Part shown: positions 32,701 to 42,266 of the stretch, in pieces | Layout: each line of letters opens with the position of its first letter | Numbering within the stretch: position 1 is the stretch's first letter | Assembly (NCBI GenBank): GCA_964505325.1 | Contig: CAZDHT010000004.1 | Location: 1 to 55,730 of the forward strand | Source: CAZDHT01 sp964505325 | Lineage (GTDB): Bacteria; Planctomycetota; PUPC01 | Reading direction: 5' to 3' | DNA: 55,730 nucleotides | Notes under the pieces: generated by a model | The model's input: only the letters and a program-made list of their open reading frames with translations | Databases searched by the model: none | Told to the model about the DNA's origin: nothing | Translations under genes and position numbers: made by a program

Positions 32701-35294
32701 GCGCACTGCGGCGGGCAACGGTATTGGCGGCGTTTGCATGGGCCGCGGTCACCCTGCCGCCGGCCTGGGCGGACCAGCCCAAGCCTGTCCGGTGGTGGAA
32801 CCAGGACTGGAAATATCGCAAGATCGTGCGGGTGAAGTTCCCGAAGCAGGGCAACGACATGCCGGTGAACTTCTTCGAGCCGTCGAAACTCCTGGGCGAG
32901 AGGACACTCACCGGGCGGATCACCATCATGATTGAAGGCCGGACCAGCCGGCCGGGCAAGGAGGTAGTGGTGATCGACTCCGCGGGGAGCCTGGTGCCGG
33001 CCCGGGCCTACGCCAGCGGCTGGGACCAACAGGTCACCGTGCTTTTCAAGGCGCAGCCGAAGACCGCCGACTACTACCTCTACTACGGCAACCCCAAGGC
33101 TGACCGCACGCGCCTCGACTGGCGGGGACGAAGCGCGTATCCGATCATGATGGCTACAGTGCCCGTGAACGACGCTGGCGCGATCGAGACCCCCGCCCGC
33201 GCTTGCAGGGCTATCCTCAAGGTCCCGGAAGTCAAGACCCGGATGGGGGCGTATTCCGTCAACAACTCCCGGAACCTGTTCGGGCTCCAGCCGGGCCTCA
33301 TTTACATCACGCTCTACTCGGGGCTGATCTACGCCCCGACCGACGGGACCTATGAGTTCGCGATCAACGCCGGCGGCACCGCGCACTTCCTCATCGACGG
33401 GTCACTCATCCTCACTGTCCGCGGCGGCTCGAGGCCCGCCAAAACATGGAAGCATAAGGCCGCGGTCAAGCTGACCGAGGGCGTGCACAACTTCACCATA
33501 CTGCACGGCGAGAGAAGCACCGCACAGGGCATCCATATGGGCTGGCGCAAGCCCGACCAGCTCAGGATTGCACTGATGACCGGGAGCGCGTTCGCGCGGA
33601 GCAATTACACACCGGCCAGAGTAGTGGGGCTCGAGGAGCTGGGCAAAGAGGTCACGCCCTTCTTCACGTTCGAGCGACCCACGGAGGCGTTCACCCTCGC
33701 CAGCGGCGAGGCCGTGGCGCACGTCAAGCTGAACAACCTCACCCGCGGCGACGGGCTCCGGTACCGGTGGAAGGTTGGCGCCCTGTCCTTCACCCGGCGT
33801 TCGCCGCGCTGTTTTGTCCCTGCCGGGCGTGAGAACCCGATCACGCTCGAGGTGTTCAAGGGCGGCAGATCGGTGGGCACCTACACGCGTCCTCTCAGCC
33901 TCCGCGCCATCCAGCGCAAAAAGGGCGAGGCAACGTTTGAGCTGCTCACCTGTCCGAACGTCTGCTACGCAGGGGAACGGGCCAAACTCACGTTCCGCGT
34001 GACCAACCTGTCCGACCACTCCCTGCCGCTTCGACACGAGCGCGAGCTGTCGACCGGCAAGTCGGTCACGGGCACGATGAACATGCCGGCGCGAGGAAGG
34101 CAGCCGGTCTCCGTGGTGCTGCCCAAGATCACCGGGCGCAATTCCTGGGCTCAACTGACGCTGCGCCTGTGGCACGAGAACGTCAAACTGGGCCACGAAA
34201 CATGGCGCGTGGTCCGGCACGATTCCGGCCGGGCTGAGCTTGTGGTCAAGCCCGGCCGCCCCGTTGACGGAAAGCGGCGCCCGTACGTGGTGGTCGCCGC
34301 ACCGAAAGACATCGCCCATCAGGGCGAACACGCCACACTCACCTTCACCGTGGGCAATCTGGCCAACTATCCCGTCTCGCTCCGGTATGAGCACGAGTTG
34401 TCGACAGGCAGGTCGGTCTCGAGCTACGTCGATTTGCCGCCGAGAGACGAACAGCCGGTTCACAGCGAACTGCCCACGCCTCCCGCGGACGGCTCATTCG
34501 CCCAGGTGACGTCGCTGATGTGGCTGGCGACCGACCGGATGGGCGTGGCAACCGTCCGAGCGGTCCGGCCCGGACCCCGGCTGACCTCGCTGGCGCCCAG
34601 CCTGGGCCATCTCATTGACCGCCAGCGCGAGGGCTGTCGGACGGTCATCGTCACCGAGCTCGAAGACGAGAGCAAACTCAGGCGCTGGGCCCTGGTCAAA
34701 TGGATCGGGAGGCAGTTCAAGAGCGGTCCCACAACGATCATGCTGTTCGGCGATTCCATGCTCAACGTGACCGACAGTTCCGGAGAGGAGAGCTACGTCG
34801 AGATCCTTCGGAAGCGGCTGGCGGGCGCCGGCCGGACGCTCACGTGGGTCGAAGGCGTCCGGGACGCCATCGTGCCGTGCGTGGCGGACATCCCCGCGTT
34901 CGGCGCGGCGGTGGCGAAACACGCGCCCGACCTGGTCCTCATCTCACCCGGCAGCCGCGACGCGCTGAGAGGGATCTCGCGCCAGCAGTTCGCCCGCGCG
35001 CTCGACGTCCTCATAGACCTCGCCCGCAGCCAGGAAAACGCGCCGGGTGTCGCGATCATCTCGCCCCCGCCGCTCCTCAGCAATCCCAAGATGTCGGAAG
35101 GGCTCGCCCGCGCCGCGCGCACTATCGCCAAGCAGCATCACGTCCCATTCGTCGACATCCACAAGCTCATCATGGAAAAGGAAGGTTGGAAAAGCGCCTA
35201 CAAACAAGGCGCCGACGATGAGGTATACTATCTGTATCCCAACGCGGAGACCCACAAGGAGATCGCGGAGTCGGTCCTCGGCGAGATCGAATAG
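32697..35294 (+). CDS. Secreted PA14-like/SGNH-domain protein with degenerate active site
   Basis: An exported 865-residue protein coupled to the glycosyltransferase by an ATGA overlap. After the signal peptide come a DUF2341-like N-terminus (WWNQDWKYRKIVRVKF ... YYLYYGNPKA), a PA14-like sandwich (YSGLIYAPTDGTYEFAINAG), and two related Ig-like repeats (LSTGKSVTGTMNMPARGRQP and LSTGRSVSSYVDLPPRDEQP). The C-terminal ~200 residues form an SGNH hydrolase domain: block I is MLFGDSMLN with the Ser, but the usual D-x-x-H-P-N is YYLYPN, and G-x-N-D reads GSRD. The catalytic Asp and His therefore seem lost. It may bind rather than hydrolyse acetylated polysaccharide made by the upstream enzyme. Confidence 0.8.
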   Translation: MSALRRATVLAAFAWAAVTLPPAWADQPKPVRWWNQDWKYRKIVRVKFPKQGNDMPVNFFEPSKLLGERTLTGRITIMIEGRTSRPGKEVVVIDSAGSLVPARAYASGWDQQVTVLFKAQPKTADYYLYYGNPKADRTRLDWRGRSAYPIMMATVPVNDAGAIETPARACRAILKVPEVKTRMGAYSVNNSRNLFGLQPGLIYITLYSGLIYAPTDGTYEFAINAGGTAHFLIDGSLILTVRGGSRPAKTWKHKAAVKLTEGVHNFTILHGERSTAQGIHMGWRKPDQLRIALMTGSAFARSNYTPARVVGLEELGKEVTPFFTFERPTEAFTLASGEAVAHVKLNNLTRGDGLRYRWKVGALSFTRRSPRCFVPAGRENPITLEVFKGGRSVGTYTRPLSLRAIQRKKGEATFELLTCPNVCYAGERAKLTFRVTNLSDHSLPLRHERELSTGKSVTGTMNMPARGRQPVSVVLPKITGRNSWAQLTLRLWHENVKLGHETWRVVRHDSGRAELVVKPGRPVDGKRRPYVVVAAPKDIAHQGEHATLTFTVGNLANYPVSLRYEHELSTGRSVSSYVDLPPRDEQPVHSELPTPPADGSFAQVTSLMWLATDRMGVATVRAVRPGPRLTSLAPSLGHLIDRQREGCRTVIVTELEDESKLRRWALVKWIGRQFKSGPTTIMLFGDSMLNVTDSSGEESYVEILRKRLAGAGRTLTWVEGVRDAIVPCVADIPAFGAAVAKHAPDLVLISPGSRDALRGISRQQFARALDVLIDLARSQENAPGVAIISPPPLLSNPKMSEGLARAARTIAKQHHVPFVDIHKLIMEKEGWKSAYKQGADDEVYYLYPNAETHKEIAESVLGEIE

Positions 35295-35309
35295 CTCACG
35301 GAGAAGCGC

Positions 35310-36302
35310 GTGGGGCAATACAAGGGCGCGTACGAGTTCTTCGATGCCGCGCGAATCAGCCCATATCCGATCGCTGAACGGCCGAACAAGGTCACCCTCG
35401 ACAACCTGGTCCGCCTCGACGGCCTGACCGTACCGGACCGCTTGATGGACGATGCGGCCTTGGTTGCGGTCGCTGAAGCCATCGCCGACGCCCGCACGAA
35501 GGGCAACCCGGTCATCCTGTTCATCGGTGCGCATCCCGTGAAGCTGGGGCTGTCGCCCATCGTGCTCGACCTGATGGAACGCGGGGCGCTGACACACGTC
35601 GCCGGGACCGGCGCCACGGCCATCCATGACTTCGAGCTGGCGCTGATCGGAGAAACCAGCGAGAACGTACCCAACGCCCTCCCTCACGGCCGGTTCGGCA
35701 TGGCGCGGGAAACGGGCCATTACATGAATGCCGCCATCGTGGCGGGGTTCCAGCGCGGGCTGGGCCTGGGCGAATCCCTGGGCCGCCTCATCCTGGGCGA
35801 GCCGATGCCGGAACGGGTGGAGTGCCGGCACCCCGAGGTGAGCATTTTCGCCGCCGGCGTCCGCCTCGGCATCCCGGTCACCGTTCACGTAGGCATCGGC
35901 ACCGACATCATCGACCAGCATCCCGGGTTCGACGGCGCCGCGAAGGGCGGGACGAGCGGGTTCGACTTCGGCGTCTACGTGGCCTCCGTCGCAAAGCTGA
36001 CCGGCGGCGGCGTCGTGCTAAACGTCGGCTCGGCTGTGACCGGGCCCGAGGTGTTCCTCAAGGCCGTGTCGATGGCGGCCAATGTCGGGTCGCCGCCGAA
36101 GGGGATCGTCACGGCGAACTTCGACATGCGCCCCGTCGTGTCCAAGGACGTCGCCGACGAAGACAAGCCGACGTACTACTTCCGCGACAACAAGAGTATC
36201 GTCACCCGCATCCCGGCCGCGTTCGGCGGGACCGGCCATTACGTCTGCGGGCATTTCAGGCAAACCCTCCCGGCCTTTTACGAGAAGCTGATTCGCAGCT
36301 AG
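35310..36302 (+). CDS. Conserved protein, distantly deoxyhypusine-synthase-like
   Basis: A 330-residue soluble protein. Features are PVILFIGAHPVKLGLSPIVL, then THVAGTGATAIHDFELALIGE, FGMARETGHYMNAAIVAG, VTVHVGIGTDIIDQHPGFD, GFDFGVYVASVAKLTGGGVV and PEVFLKAVSMAANVG. The order of glycine-rich Rossmann-like segments resembles the deoxyhypusine synthase fold (NAD-binding, with the TTAGGVEED-like turn replaced by GTGATAIHD). I would not assign that reaction: the family lysine is not apparent. The start is a GTG with GGAGAAG upstream, 15 bases after the SGNH gene. The function is unknown; context suggests the same operon as the polysaccharide genes. Confidence 0.65.
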   Translation: MGQYKGAYEFFDAARISPYPIAERPNKVTLDNLVRLDGLTVPDRLMDDAALVAVAEAIADARTKGNPVILFIGAHPVKLGLSPIVLDLMERGALTHVAGTGATAIHDFELALIGETSENVPNALPHGRFGMARETGHYMNAAIVAGFQRGLGLGESLGRLILGEPMPERVECRHPEVSIFAAGVRLGIPVTVHVGIGTDIIDQHPGFDGAAKGGTSGFDFGVYVASVAKLTGGGVVLNVGSAVTGPEVFLKAVSMAANVGSPPKGIVTANFDMRPVVSKDVADEDKPTYYFRDNKSIVTRIPAAFGGTGHYVCGHFRQTLPAFYEKLIRS

Positions 36303-36332
36303 CCTCCGCTCTCCGGCCACGGGAGTTCGAGA

Positions 36333-36950
36333 ATGAAAAAGGGATTGCCGGCGGCGGCCGTCATCATCCTCAGTGCCGTCGCGTGCCAGGCGGCGGAGCC
36401 GATCCCGCCCGTTCCGGACGAGAAGACCGTCGTCCTGCGGCTGGTCGACGCGCTCGCCACGGGCGGGGAGAACGTCGCCTGGCGCGCCGCGAAGCAGTTG
36501 GAGCGTCACCCCAAGCTGGCCGGGCCGCTGCTCCGCGAGCGGCTTGAGGACCCGAAGCTCCCGAACTGGACGATCGCCGCGAACGCTCTTGCCGGCATCG
36601 CGCCGGACGAGTTCAAGGCGCTGGAGGCGAAGCTCGGCAAGAAACGGCCTGCCCTGACCACCCGCTACCACCTCTGGCGGCTCGCCCAGAACAAGTCGTG
36701 GTCGTGGGACCCCTTTGCCGGAGGGGACGGGAAGACGCCCGAGTCCGTGGAGCCGATCCAGGCGCTCGGGCCAGCCGCCGCAGAGGAACTCCGCCGGGCG
36801 ATGGCCGACGACCAACTCCGGCGGCACGCCACCTGGGTCATCGGCGTCCTGAAGGTCGAGCAGGCGGTGCCGGAACTCCTGCGCCACATCCGCGATACGC
36901 GGGTCTACACGAGCGGCGGGCGGACCGGTCCGCCCCCACGGACCAATTAG
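36333..36950 (+). CDS. HEAT-repeat secreted protein, N-terminal part before in-frame TAG
   Basis: A 205-residue piece with a signal peptide (KKGLPAAAVIILSAVACQAA) followed by alpha-helical HEAT-like repeats (LVDALATGGENVAWRAAKQL, ALGPAAAEELRRAMADDQL, VIGVLKVEQAVPELLRHIRD). It stops at TAG 36948-36950. The same frame continues open at once with LAAAALVHMGEKG, a normal HEAT helix, and runs to 40037. So this is the front of a ~1234-residue protein split by one stop codon. A perfect 18-base palindrome (GGGCGGACCGGTCCGCCC, 36918-36935) ends 12 bases before the TAG. TAG is an ordinary stop in neighbouring genes, so a nonsense mutation is the simplest reading. Confidence 0.75.
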   Translation: MKKGLPAAAVIILSAVACQAAEPIPPVPDEKTVVLRLVDALATGGENVAWRAAKQLERHPKLAGPLLRERLEDPKLPNWTIAANALAGIAPDEFKALEAKLGKKRPALTTRYHLWRLAQNKSWSWDPFAGGDGKTPESVEPIQALGPAAAEELRRAMADDQLRRHATWVIGVLKVEQAVPELLRHIRDTRVYTSGGRTGPPPRTN

Positions 36951-36974
36951 CTGGCCGCCGCAGCACTCGTCCAC

Positions 36975-39900
36975 ATGGGCGAGAAGGGCCGGACGGCGCT
37001 GCTCGATCACTTCGAGAAGCTTCGCTTCACCATCGCGCCGAGAACCACAGTGACGGGCCCCCGCGACGAGGCCGAGCTGATCATCGAAAGCTTCACTCAC
37101 GTCGGCGCCCAGGCCGCCATTGAGAAGGCGCTGATCCGCATGATCGACGGCGACGATCCCGCCGTCGCCGGATGGGCCCTGCGGAAGATCATCGACTGGA
37201 ACGAGCCGTCCAGCTCGACCCTTAGCAGCAGCGTCAAGTACGGGCTGCCCATTCCGTTCGCGAAGTGCGCCGCGCTGCTCGCGGAGGACGGGCCGGACCC
37301 CGGCTACCCCAGCGGCCGGGCCCGCGCCGCCGCCGGCTACCTCTCGAAATGCCTGGCCGAGCCGCGCGCCTGCAAGGCCTGCCTCGAACAGTTCGAGCAG
37401 CGGCGCTTCATCGACATCTTCCTCCATAACTGGACGCGGATCGGCCGTTATCCGCTCAGCGCGTCGATGACGTTCTCGTTCGACTACGCGAAGGGCATGG
37501 CAGGGCTGCGGAAGCGGATGCGCGACGTTGCACTGACCCTCTCAGAGCCGAAGCAGTTCCGGCGGCCGGGGTGGGAACGCAAGCACCGGCTCATCGCGCT
37601 GCTCGGCGGCGTCAGCGACGGATACGATCCTGCGAAGCGCGAGGAGGCTGTGCTCCGACGGCTGGAAGGGATCATGCTGGAGGACAGGCACGAGGACGTG
37701 CGGGCGCTCGCCGCCGCCGCATACGGCCGGCTGACCGAGTACCACGACCGCGCCCGAGCGTTCGACGTGTTCTCCGGCGCCGCCGAGAAGGAACTCGAAC
37801 GAGGCAAGCAGAACGACCGACAGGAGGCGCTGGTAAAAATCGTTTATCACATCCCGCGCACCCTGGGCAAGGACCCCGCGCCCGTGTTGTTGAAGGTCGC
37901 GACGTCCGCGCCCACCGACTGGCCGCGGAAGGAAGCGACGGGCCGGCTCACGCAGTTCGGCCGCTTGCCTGGCGCGTGGCCGCTGCTGACCAAGGGGAAG
38001 CCGGACACCGAGTCGTCGCTTTACTACGGATTCCATCTCCTGCCGACGGCCGCCGAGAAGGCGAACGGAGCCGACCTTGAGGCCGTCAACACTGCGCTCG
38101 GCGCCATCCTCCGCTTGGCCAACTACCCGGAGAAGCACCGCAAGTATCATCGTCACTGGCGCGGCGTCGAGCCCGACGAGGAGTCGGCGGCGCTTGCGGA
38201 ACTTGCGCTGAAGCGCTGCGTTCCCGGCGTCCTGAAGCGACTCGACAGCGCCGAGCTCCGCGTGAGCCGCTACGACTGCGACGTGGTCCGCAAGCTCCGG
38301 ATTCAGGAGGCAATCCCCGCGCTGGCGGACGGCCGGTCCCCCGCTGAAACCCTCTCGCACCTGACGCTGCCGAACGAGCACTACACCCCCCTGTTCAAGC
38401 GGGCGATGAAGGGGGACTTCTACGCCCTTCGGGCAATCTCAGGAACGGCCGACAAGCGGGCGGCGGACCTCTACCCGGTCTGGTCCGGGAAGAGCGCTGG
38501 GGCACGGTACTGGCTGGCGAAAGCGCTGCTCCGGAGCGGCGACGTGCGTGGCCTCGCGCTCTGCCGCGAGCTCGGCAAAGCCAGCATCCACTTCAGCTCG
38601 AACGAACAAGCGCTGCGAGCCATGGGCCTGCTGCGAACCGAGCGCGCCGCACAGGAGGTGGTCGCGTTCGTCAACGAGTATTCGTACCACTCGAACGCCG
38701 CGGCCGATGCGCTCGTCGCTATCGGCCGCCCGGCCGTGCCGGTCATCCTCAAGGCTCTCACCGACCCCGCATGGCCGCACGGCGGGCGCGAATACTACGA
38801 AGGAAAGCGCCGCGGCGCGCTCGTCCGGGCGCTCGGCGAGATCGGCGACGACCGCGCCGTGCCGATCCTCGTCTGGCTCTGCGGACGGAAGAACGACCAC
38901 GGGGCGCTCGCCGCGCTGATGCAGATCAACACGAAGACGGCCCGCGACGCCGTGTTCGCCCTCGCGCAGAAGGGCCGCGTCGAGCCGAGCTGGCAGATGT
39001 TCGGCTCGCTCGCGGAGTGTTTCAGGGGCGACCCGCGCGCGGCCGAGCTGTACACGCTCCTCGCCGAGCAGGCGCCGCCGGACTCGAGCGCCCGCGGCTA
39101 CGGGGCGTGCCTTGCCGCCCGGTTCACCCGGACGCCCGAGCGGACCCGCGAGCGCCTTTACAGGCTCTGGACCGGGGCGAAGAAAGAGTACTACCGCAAG
39201 GAGATCACCAAGGCGCTGAGCTGGCTGGGCGAGAAGCGCGTCGCCGCCGAGGCGTTCCCTTACGCGGCCTACGGAGGCTACCCGACCGTGGCCGGCCTGG
39301 AGATGAAGTGGGACTTCGACGCGATCGTGCGGCTCGACCGCGACGGCTTGATCCGCTACGCGAAGAAGCAGGCGGCTTCCGACGACCCTGCGACCCGGCG
39401 GCTCGGCCTGCGGCTTATCGCCCGCCTGGGGGTTCTCAAGCCGGCCGAGGTCGACGCCAGCCCGTACGGCAAGGAGCTGCGGAAGATGCTCGACGTTCCG
39501 AAGACGAACGACCGCAGTTTCGCGGCGTCCCTGCTCGCGCAGCTCAAGGCGCCCGGCATCGTCAAAGAGCTGAACCGGCGGATGAACCGGTCTCTATCCC
39601 TCGGTTCCGTGGTCGATGCCTTGGGCGAGAACGGCACGGACGAGGCGGCGGAGGTGCTGGTCGGCTTGCTCGACGATCCCGCGCGTCGAGCGGAGTTCAC
39701 CCGGAGCGACTACTGGCAGTACTTGAAGGCGCTGAGACAGAACGGCCGGCCCAAGGCGATGAGAGCCCTGCGAGGATTGCTGTACAAGGACTTGGCGGGG
39801 CAGGACGTGCCGCGCTCGCGCCGGGCGCTCGGGATGCTCGCCGAGGTGGCTCGCGGCGGCCTGCGTGACAAGCTGCTCGACTTCGCCGCGTCGGCCACGG

Positions 39901-40037
39901 GCCACCTGCGCTGCCTCTGCGTCTACGGTCTGATGAAGCACTTCGGTTACAAAGGGCCGTACGACCCGTTCGAGTCCGGGCCGAAGCTCAAGAGGATGGC
40001 CGAAGACCTGCGAGCGCACGTGCGCGCGACGGAGTGA
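36975..40037 (+). CDS. HEAT-repeat protein, C-terminal part after in-frame TAG
   Basis: A 1020-residue stretch, same frame as the piece before it. It consists almost entirely of HEAT/armadillo-like helical repeats (for example AVNTALGAILRLANYPEKH, ADALVAIGRPAVPVILKALT, ALVRALGEIGDDRAVPILVWL, VVDALGENGTDEAAEVLVGLL). These form a curved scaffold for protein-protein contact; no enzyme motif is seen. On its own this part has no signal peptide and no ribosome binding site before its first ATG (36975), so without readthrough it is probably untranslated. It closes the 30.3-40.0 kb plus-strand gene series. Confidence 0.72.
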   Translation: MGEKGRTALLDHFEKLRFTIAPRTTVTGPRDEAELIIESFTHVGAQAAIEKALIRMIDGDDPAVAGWALRKIIDWNEPSSSTLSSSVKYGLPIPFAKCAALLAEDGPDPGYPSGRARAAAGYLSKCLAEPRACKACLEQFEQRRFIDIFLHNWTRIGRYPLSASMTFSFDYAKGMAGLRKRMRDVALTLSEPKQFRRPGWERKHRLIALLGGVSDGYDPAKREEAVLRRLEGIMLEDRHEDVRALAAAAYGRLTEYHDRARAFDVFSGAAEKELERGKQNDRQEALVKIVYHIPRTLGKDPAPVLLKVATSAPTDWPRKEATGRLTQFGRLPGAWPLLTKGKPDTESSLYYGFHLLPTAAEKANGADLEAVNTALGAILRLANYPEKHRKYHRHWRGVEPDEESAALAELALKRCVPGVLKRLDSAELRVSRYDCDVVRKLRIQEAIPALADGRSPAETLSHLTLPNEHYTPLFKRAMKGDFYALRAISGTADKRAADLYPVWSGKSAGARYWLAKALLRSGDVRGLALCRELGKASIHFSSNEQALRAMGLLRTERAAQEVVAFVNEYSYHSNAAADALVAIGRPAVPVILKALTDPAWPHGGREYYEGKRRGALVRALGEIGDDRAVPILVWLCGRKNDHGALAALMQINTKTARDAVFALAQKGRVEPSWQMFGSLAECFRGDPRAAELYTLLAEQAPPDSSARGYGACLAARFTRTPERTRERLYRLWTGAKKEYYRKEITKALSWLGEKRVAAEAFPYAAYGGYPTVAGLEMKWDFDAIVRLDRDGLIRYAKKQAASDDPATRRLGLRLIARLGVLKPAEVDASPYGKELRKMLDVPKTNDRSFAASLLAQLKAPGIVKELNRRMNRSLSLGSVVDALGENGTDEAAEVLVGLLDDPARRAEFTRSDYWQYLKALRQNGRPKAMRALRGLLYKDLAGQDVPRSRRALGMLAEVARGGLRDKLLDFAASATGHLRCLCVYGLMKHFGYKGPYDPFESGPKLKRMAEDLRAHVRATE

Positions 40038-40070
40038 TTCCCGCCCGCTTTCCCGGCACCGGCGGCAATT

Positions 40071-41096
40071 CTATTCGAACAGGTTCTTCTGTGCGGATTT
40101 GGGCGGCGTGAGGCCGAGGTGTCCGAACGCGCTCTTCGTGGCGCGGCGGCCCTTGCTCGTCCGGTTGAGCAGCCCGATGCGGAGGAGGTACGGCTCGACG
40201 ACGTCTTCGAGGGTCCCGCGCTCCTCGTTGAGGGTGGCGGCGAGGGCCTCGATCCCGACCGGCCCGCCGTCGTAGAATTCGGCGATGGTGCGGAGGAACC
40301 GCCGGTCGAGTTCGTCGAGCCCGAGCACGTCCACGCCGAGCATATCGAGCGCCTGGTTGGCGAGTTCGAGCGTGATGCGGCCGTCGCTCTTGACCTGGGC
40401 GAAGTCGCGGACCCGCTTGAGATAGTTGTTGGTGATGCGCGGCGTGCCGCGCGAGCGGCGTGCGATCTCGCGCGCCGAATCGTCGTCGATTGGCACCCCG
40501 AGCAGCTTGGCCGACCGCTTCACAATCGCCTCCAGGTGCTCAGGCCTGTAGAACTCGACGTGGTGGAAGATGGCGAACCGCTCCCGCAATGGCTTCGACA
40601 GCAAGCCCGACTTGGTGGTCGCCCCGACGATCGTGAAGTCCTTCAACGGCACCTTGATCGTCTTGGCGAACGCTCCGCGATCCACGACGAACTGGACCTC
40701 ACGGTCCTCCATCGCCGGGTAGATGAACTCCTCGACCGCGACAGGCAGGCGATGAATCTCGTCGATCAGCAGCACGTCCTTGTCGCCCAAGCTGGTCAGT
40801 ATGCCCATCAGGTCACCGGTCCGAGTAAGCGCGGGCCCGGAGGATTGCGCGAGACTCGAACCGATCTCGTTGGCGATCGCGTGGGCGATGGTGGTCTTCC
40901 CCAGGCCGGGCGGCCCGTCGAGCAGGACGTGTTCGAGCGCCTCGCCGCGCTCCGTTGCCGCTGCCAACGCGATCCGCAGCGGCTCGAGCTGGTCCGACAG
41001 CCCGATCATCTCGTCGAGGGTGCGCGGCCGCAGCGTCAGGTTAAACCGCTCGTCGTCAGCGGAGAGCGGCCCGGGATCGACAATTCTCTTTCGCAT
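40071..41096 (-). CDS. ruvB: Holliday junction branch-migration ATPase RuvB
   Basis: Hexameric AAA+ motor driving branch migration with RuvA. The 341-residue protein shows Walker A in LLDGPPGLGKTTIAHAIANE, Walker B DVLLIDEIHRL, sensor 1 TIVGATTKSGLLSKPLRERF with the arginine finger region, and the winged-helix C-terminus (EERGTLEDVVEPYLLRIGLL). The length is standard. It is the last gene of the ruvC-ruvA-ruvB operon, starting two bases from the ruvA stop. Confidence 0.97.
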   Translation of the reverse strand: MRKRIVDPGPLSADDERFNLTLRPRTLDEMIGLSDQLEPLRIALAAATERGEALEHVLLDGPPGLGKTTIAHAIANEIGSSLAQSSGPALTRTGDLMGILTSLGDKDVLLIDEIHRLPVAVEEFIYPAMEDREVQFVVDRGAFAKTIKVPLKDFTIVGATTKSGLLSKPLRERFAIFHHVEFYRPEHLEAIVKRSAKLLGVPIDDDSAREIARRSRGTPRITNNYLKRVRDFAQVKSDGRITLELANQALDMLGVDVLGLDELDRRFLRTIAEFYDGGPVGIEALAATLNEERGTLEDVVEPYLLRIGLLNRTSKGRRATKSAFGHLGLTPPKSAQKNLFE

Positions 41097-41097
41097 G

Positions 41098-41751
41098 TCA
41101 GCGTTCCCGGCCCTGGGCGTGGATTCTGAAGATCTCGCTGATCAGCTCCTGCGACGACTCGATCTCCGCACCGGACGCGATGGCCTGACTGATCATCGCT
41201 TCCGCCTCGACGGCCGAGTACTGAAGCTGGTTGACGAGGATCTGCATCGTCTCCGAGCGCACATCCGGCTCCAGCTCGCCGACCGCTTCCACTTCGAGCG
41301 GCTCACCCCCGCGCATCAGGGCGAACTTCTGACACTTGCCGCGGAGCTCCGCCACGATCTTCTCCGCACTGCGGCGGCCAATCTCGGGCAACTCGCACAG
41401 CGCCGAATGCTCGGCATTCTCGATCGCCAGGGCGAACCGCTTCGTCGAAATCGTCAACGACTTGAGCGCCTTCTTCGGCCCCAGCCCCTTGACACTGGTG
41501 AGCAGCCGGAAGAACTCGCGGTCCATCGGGTCCACGAAGCCCAACAGGCGAGGGATCATCGAGCCGCCGGTCGGGCCGCCCTCGATGTACTCGAGCGTGT
41601 GAAGCGTCAACTCGGTCCCGGCCGCCCCGTGCTGCCGCAGCTTGAGCGCCAGCCCGCTGGGCACGAGCACTTCGTAGCCCAGCCCGCCGTTCTCCAGGGT
41701 GATGGCGTCGTCGCGGATCTCGGTAACCGTACCGGTGATCTTCGCTATCAC
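41098..41751 (-). CDS. ruvA: Holliday junction-binding protein RuvA
   Basis: DNA-junction-binding subunit of the RuvAB motor. From GTG 41751 the protein has 217 residues: an OB-fold (IAKITGTVTEIRDDAITLENGG), helix-hairpin-helix motifs (LLTSVKGLGPKKALKSL, LCELPEIGRRSAEKIVAEL) and a C-terminal domain III that contacts RuvB. The start overlaps the ruvC stop by four bases (GTGA), and GGGAG lies six bases upstream; the longer open frame would run into ruvC and is not credible. Confidence 0.95.
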   Translation of the reverse strand: MIAKITGTVTEIRDDAITLENGGLGYEVLVPSGLALKLRQHGAAGTELTLHTLEYIEGGPTGGSMIPRLLGFVDPMDREFFRLLTSVKGLGPKKALKSLTISTKRFALAIENAEHSALCELPEIGRRSAEKIVAELRGKCQKFALMRGGEPLEVEAVGELEPDVRSETMQILVNQLQYSAVEAEAMISQAIASGAEIESSQELISEIFRIHAQGRER

Positions 41752-42266
41752 TTCCGTCTCCCGGCGATTGCTGGTGGCTTGCCCGCCGTGTTGAGGTGAC
41801 ACAGCGCAACCGCCAGCGCGTCGGCCACGTCCGGCGGCTCCGGCACTTGGCCGAGCCCCAGCATCACCTCGATCATCCGCTGCACCTGGCGCTTGGTCGC
41901 GTGGCCGTTGCCGGTGAGCGACCGCTTGACCATCGTGGCCGAATAGCTGGCGACCGGGATACCGCACTTGGCGGCGGCCAGCAAGATCGCCCCACGGGCG
42001 TGGCCCATCAGGATCGCCGTCCGCGGGTGCTTATAGTGCGCGTATAACTTCTCGATCGCCGCGGCCTCCGGCTTCGCCTCCTCGAACAAGGCGAGGACAT
42101 CGTCGTATATGCACCGGACGCGGTCGGGCATCGCGTCGCGCTCCCTGGTGGAAACGATGCCCGCCTCGACCAGCGAGAACACTCGACCGCTGCCCTCGAC
42201 AATGCCGTAGCCGGTGATCTTCAGGCCGGGATCAACGCCGACCACTCGCAAGTCCCGTTTCTCCAC
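41748..42266 (-). CDS. ruvC: Holliday junction resolvase RuvC
   Basis: Endonuclease that cuts four-way junctions after RuvAB migration. The 172-residue protein has the first catalytic Asp in VVGVDPGLKITGYGIV, a Glu in AAAIEKLYAHYKHPRTAILMGHARG, and the C-terminal DVADALAVALCH with the acidic pair. The start is a GTG without a strong Shine-Dalgarno. It is the promoter-proximal gene of the ruvCAB operon. Confidence 0.96.
   Translation of the reverse strand: MEKRDLRVVGVDPGLKITGYGIVEGSGRVFSLVEAGIVSTRERDAMPDRVRCIYDDVLALFEEAKPEAAAIEKLYAHYKHPRTAILMGHARGAILLAAAKCGIPVASYSATMVKRSLTGNGHATKRQVQRMIEVMLGLGQVPEPPDVADALAVALCHLNTAGKPPAIAGRRK

Noticed and set aside
35310..36302. Calling this gene a functional deoxyhypusine synthase.
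   Set aside because: Only the order of glycine-rich segments is similar. The characteristic active-site lysine region is not visible, and no eIF5A-like substrate is expected in this type of bacterium.
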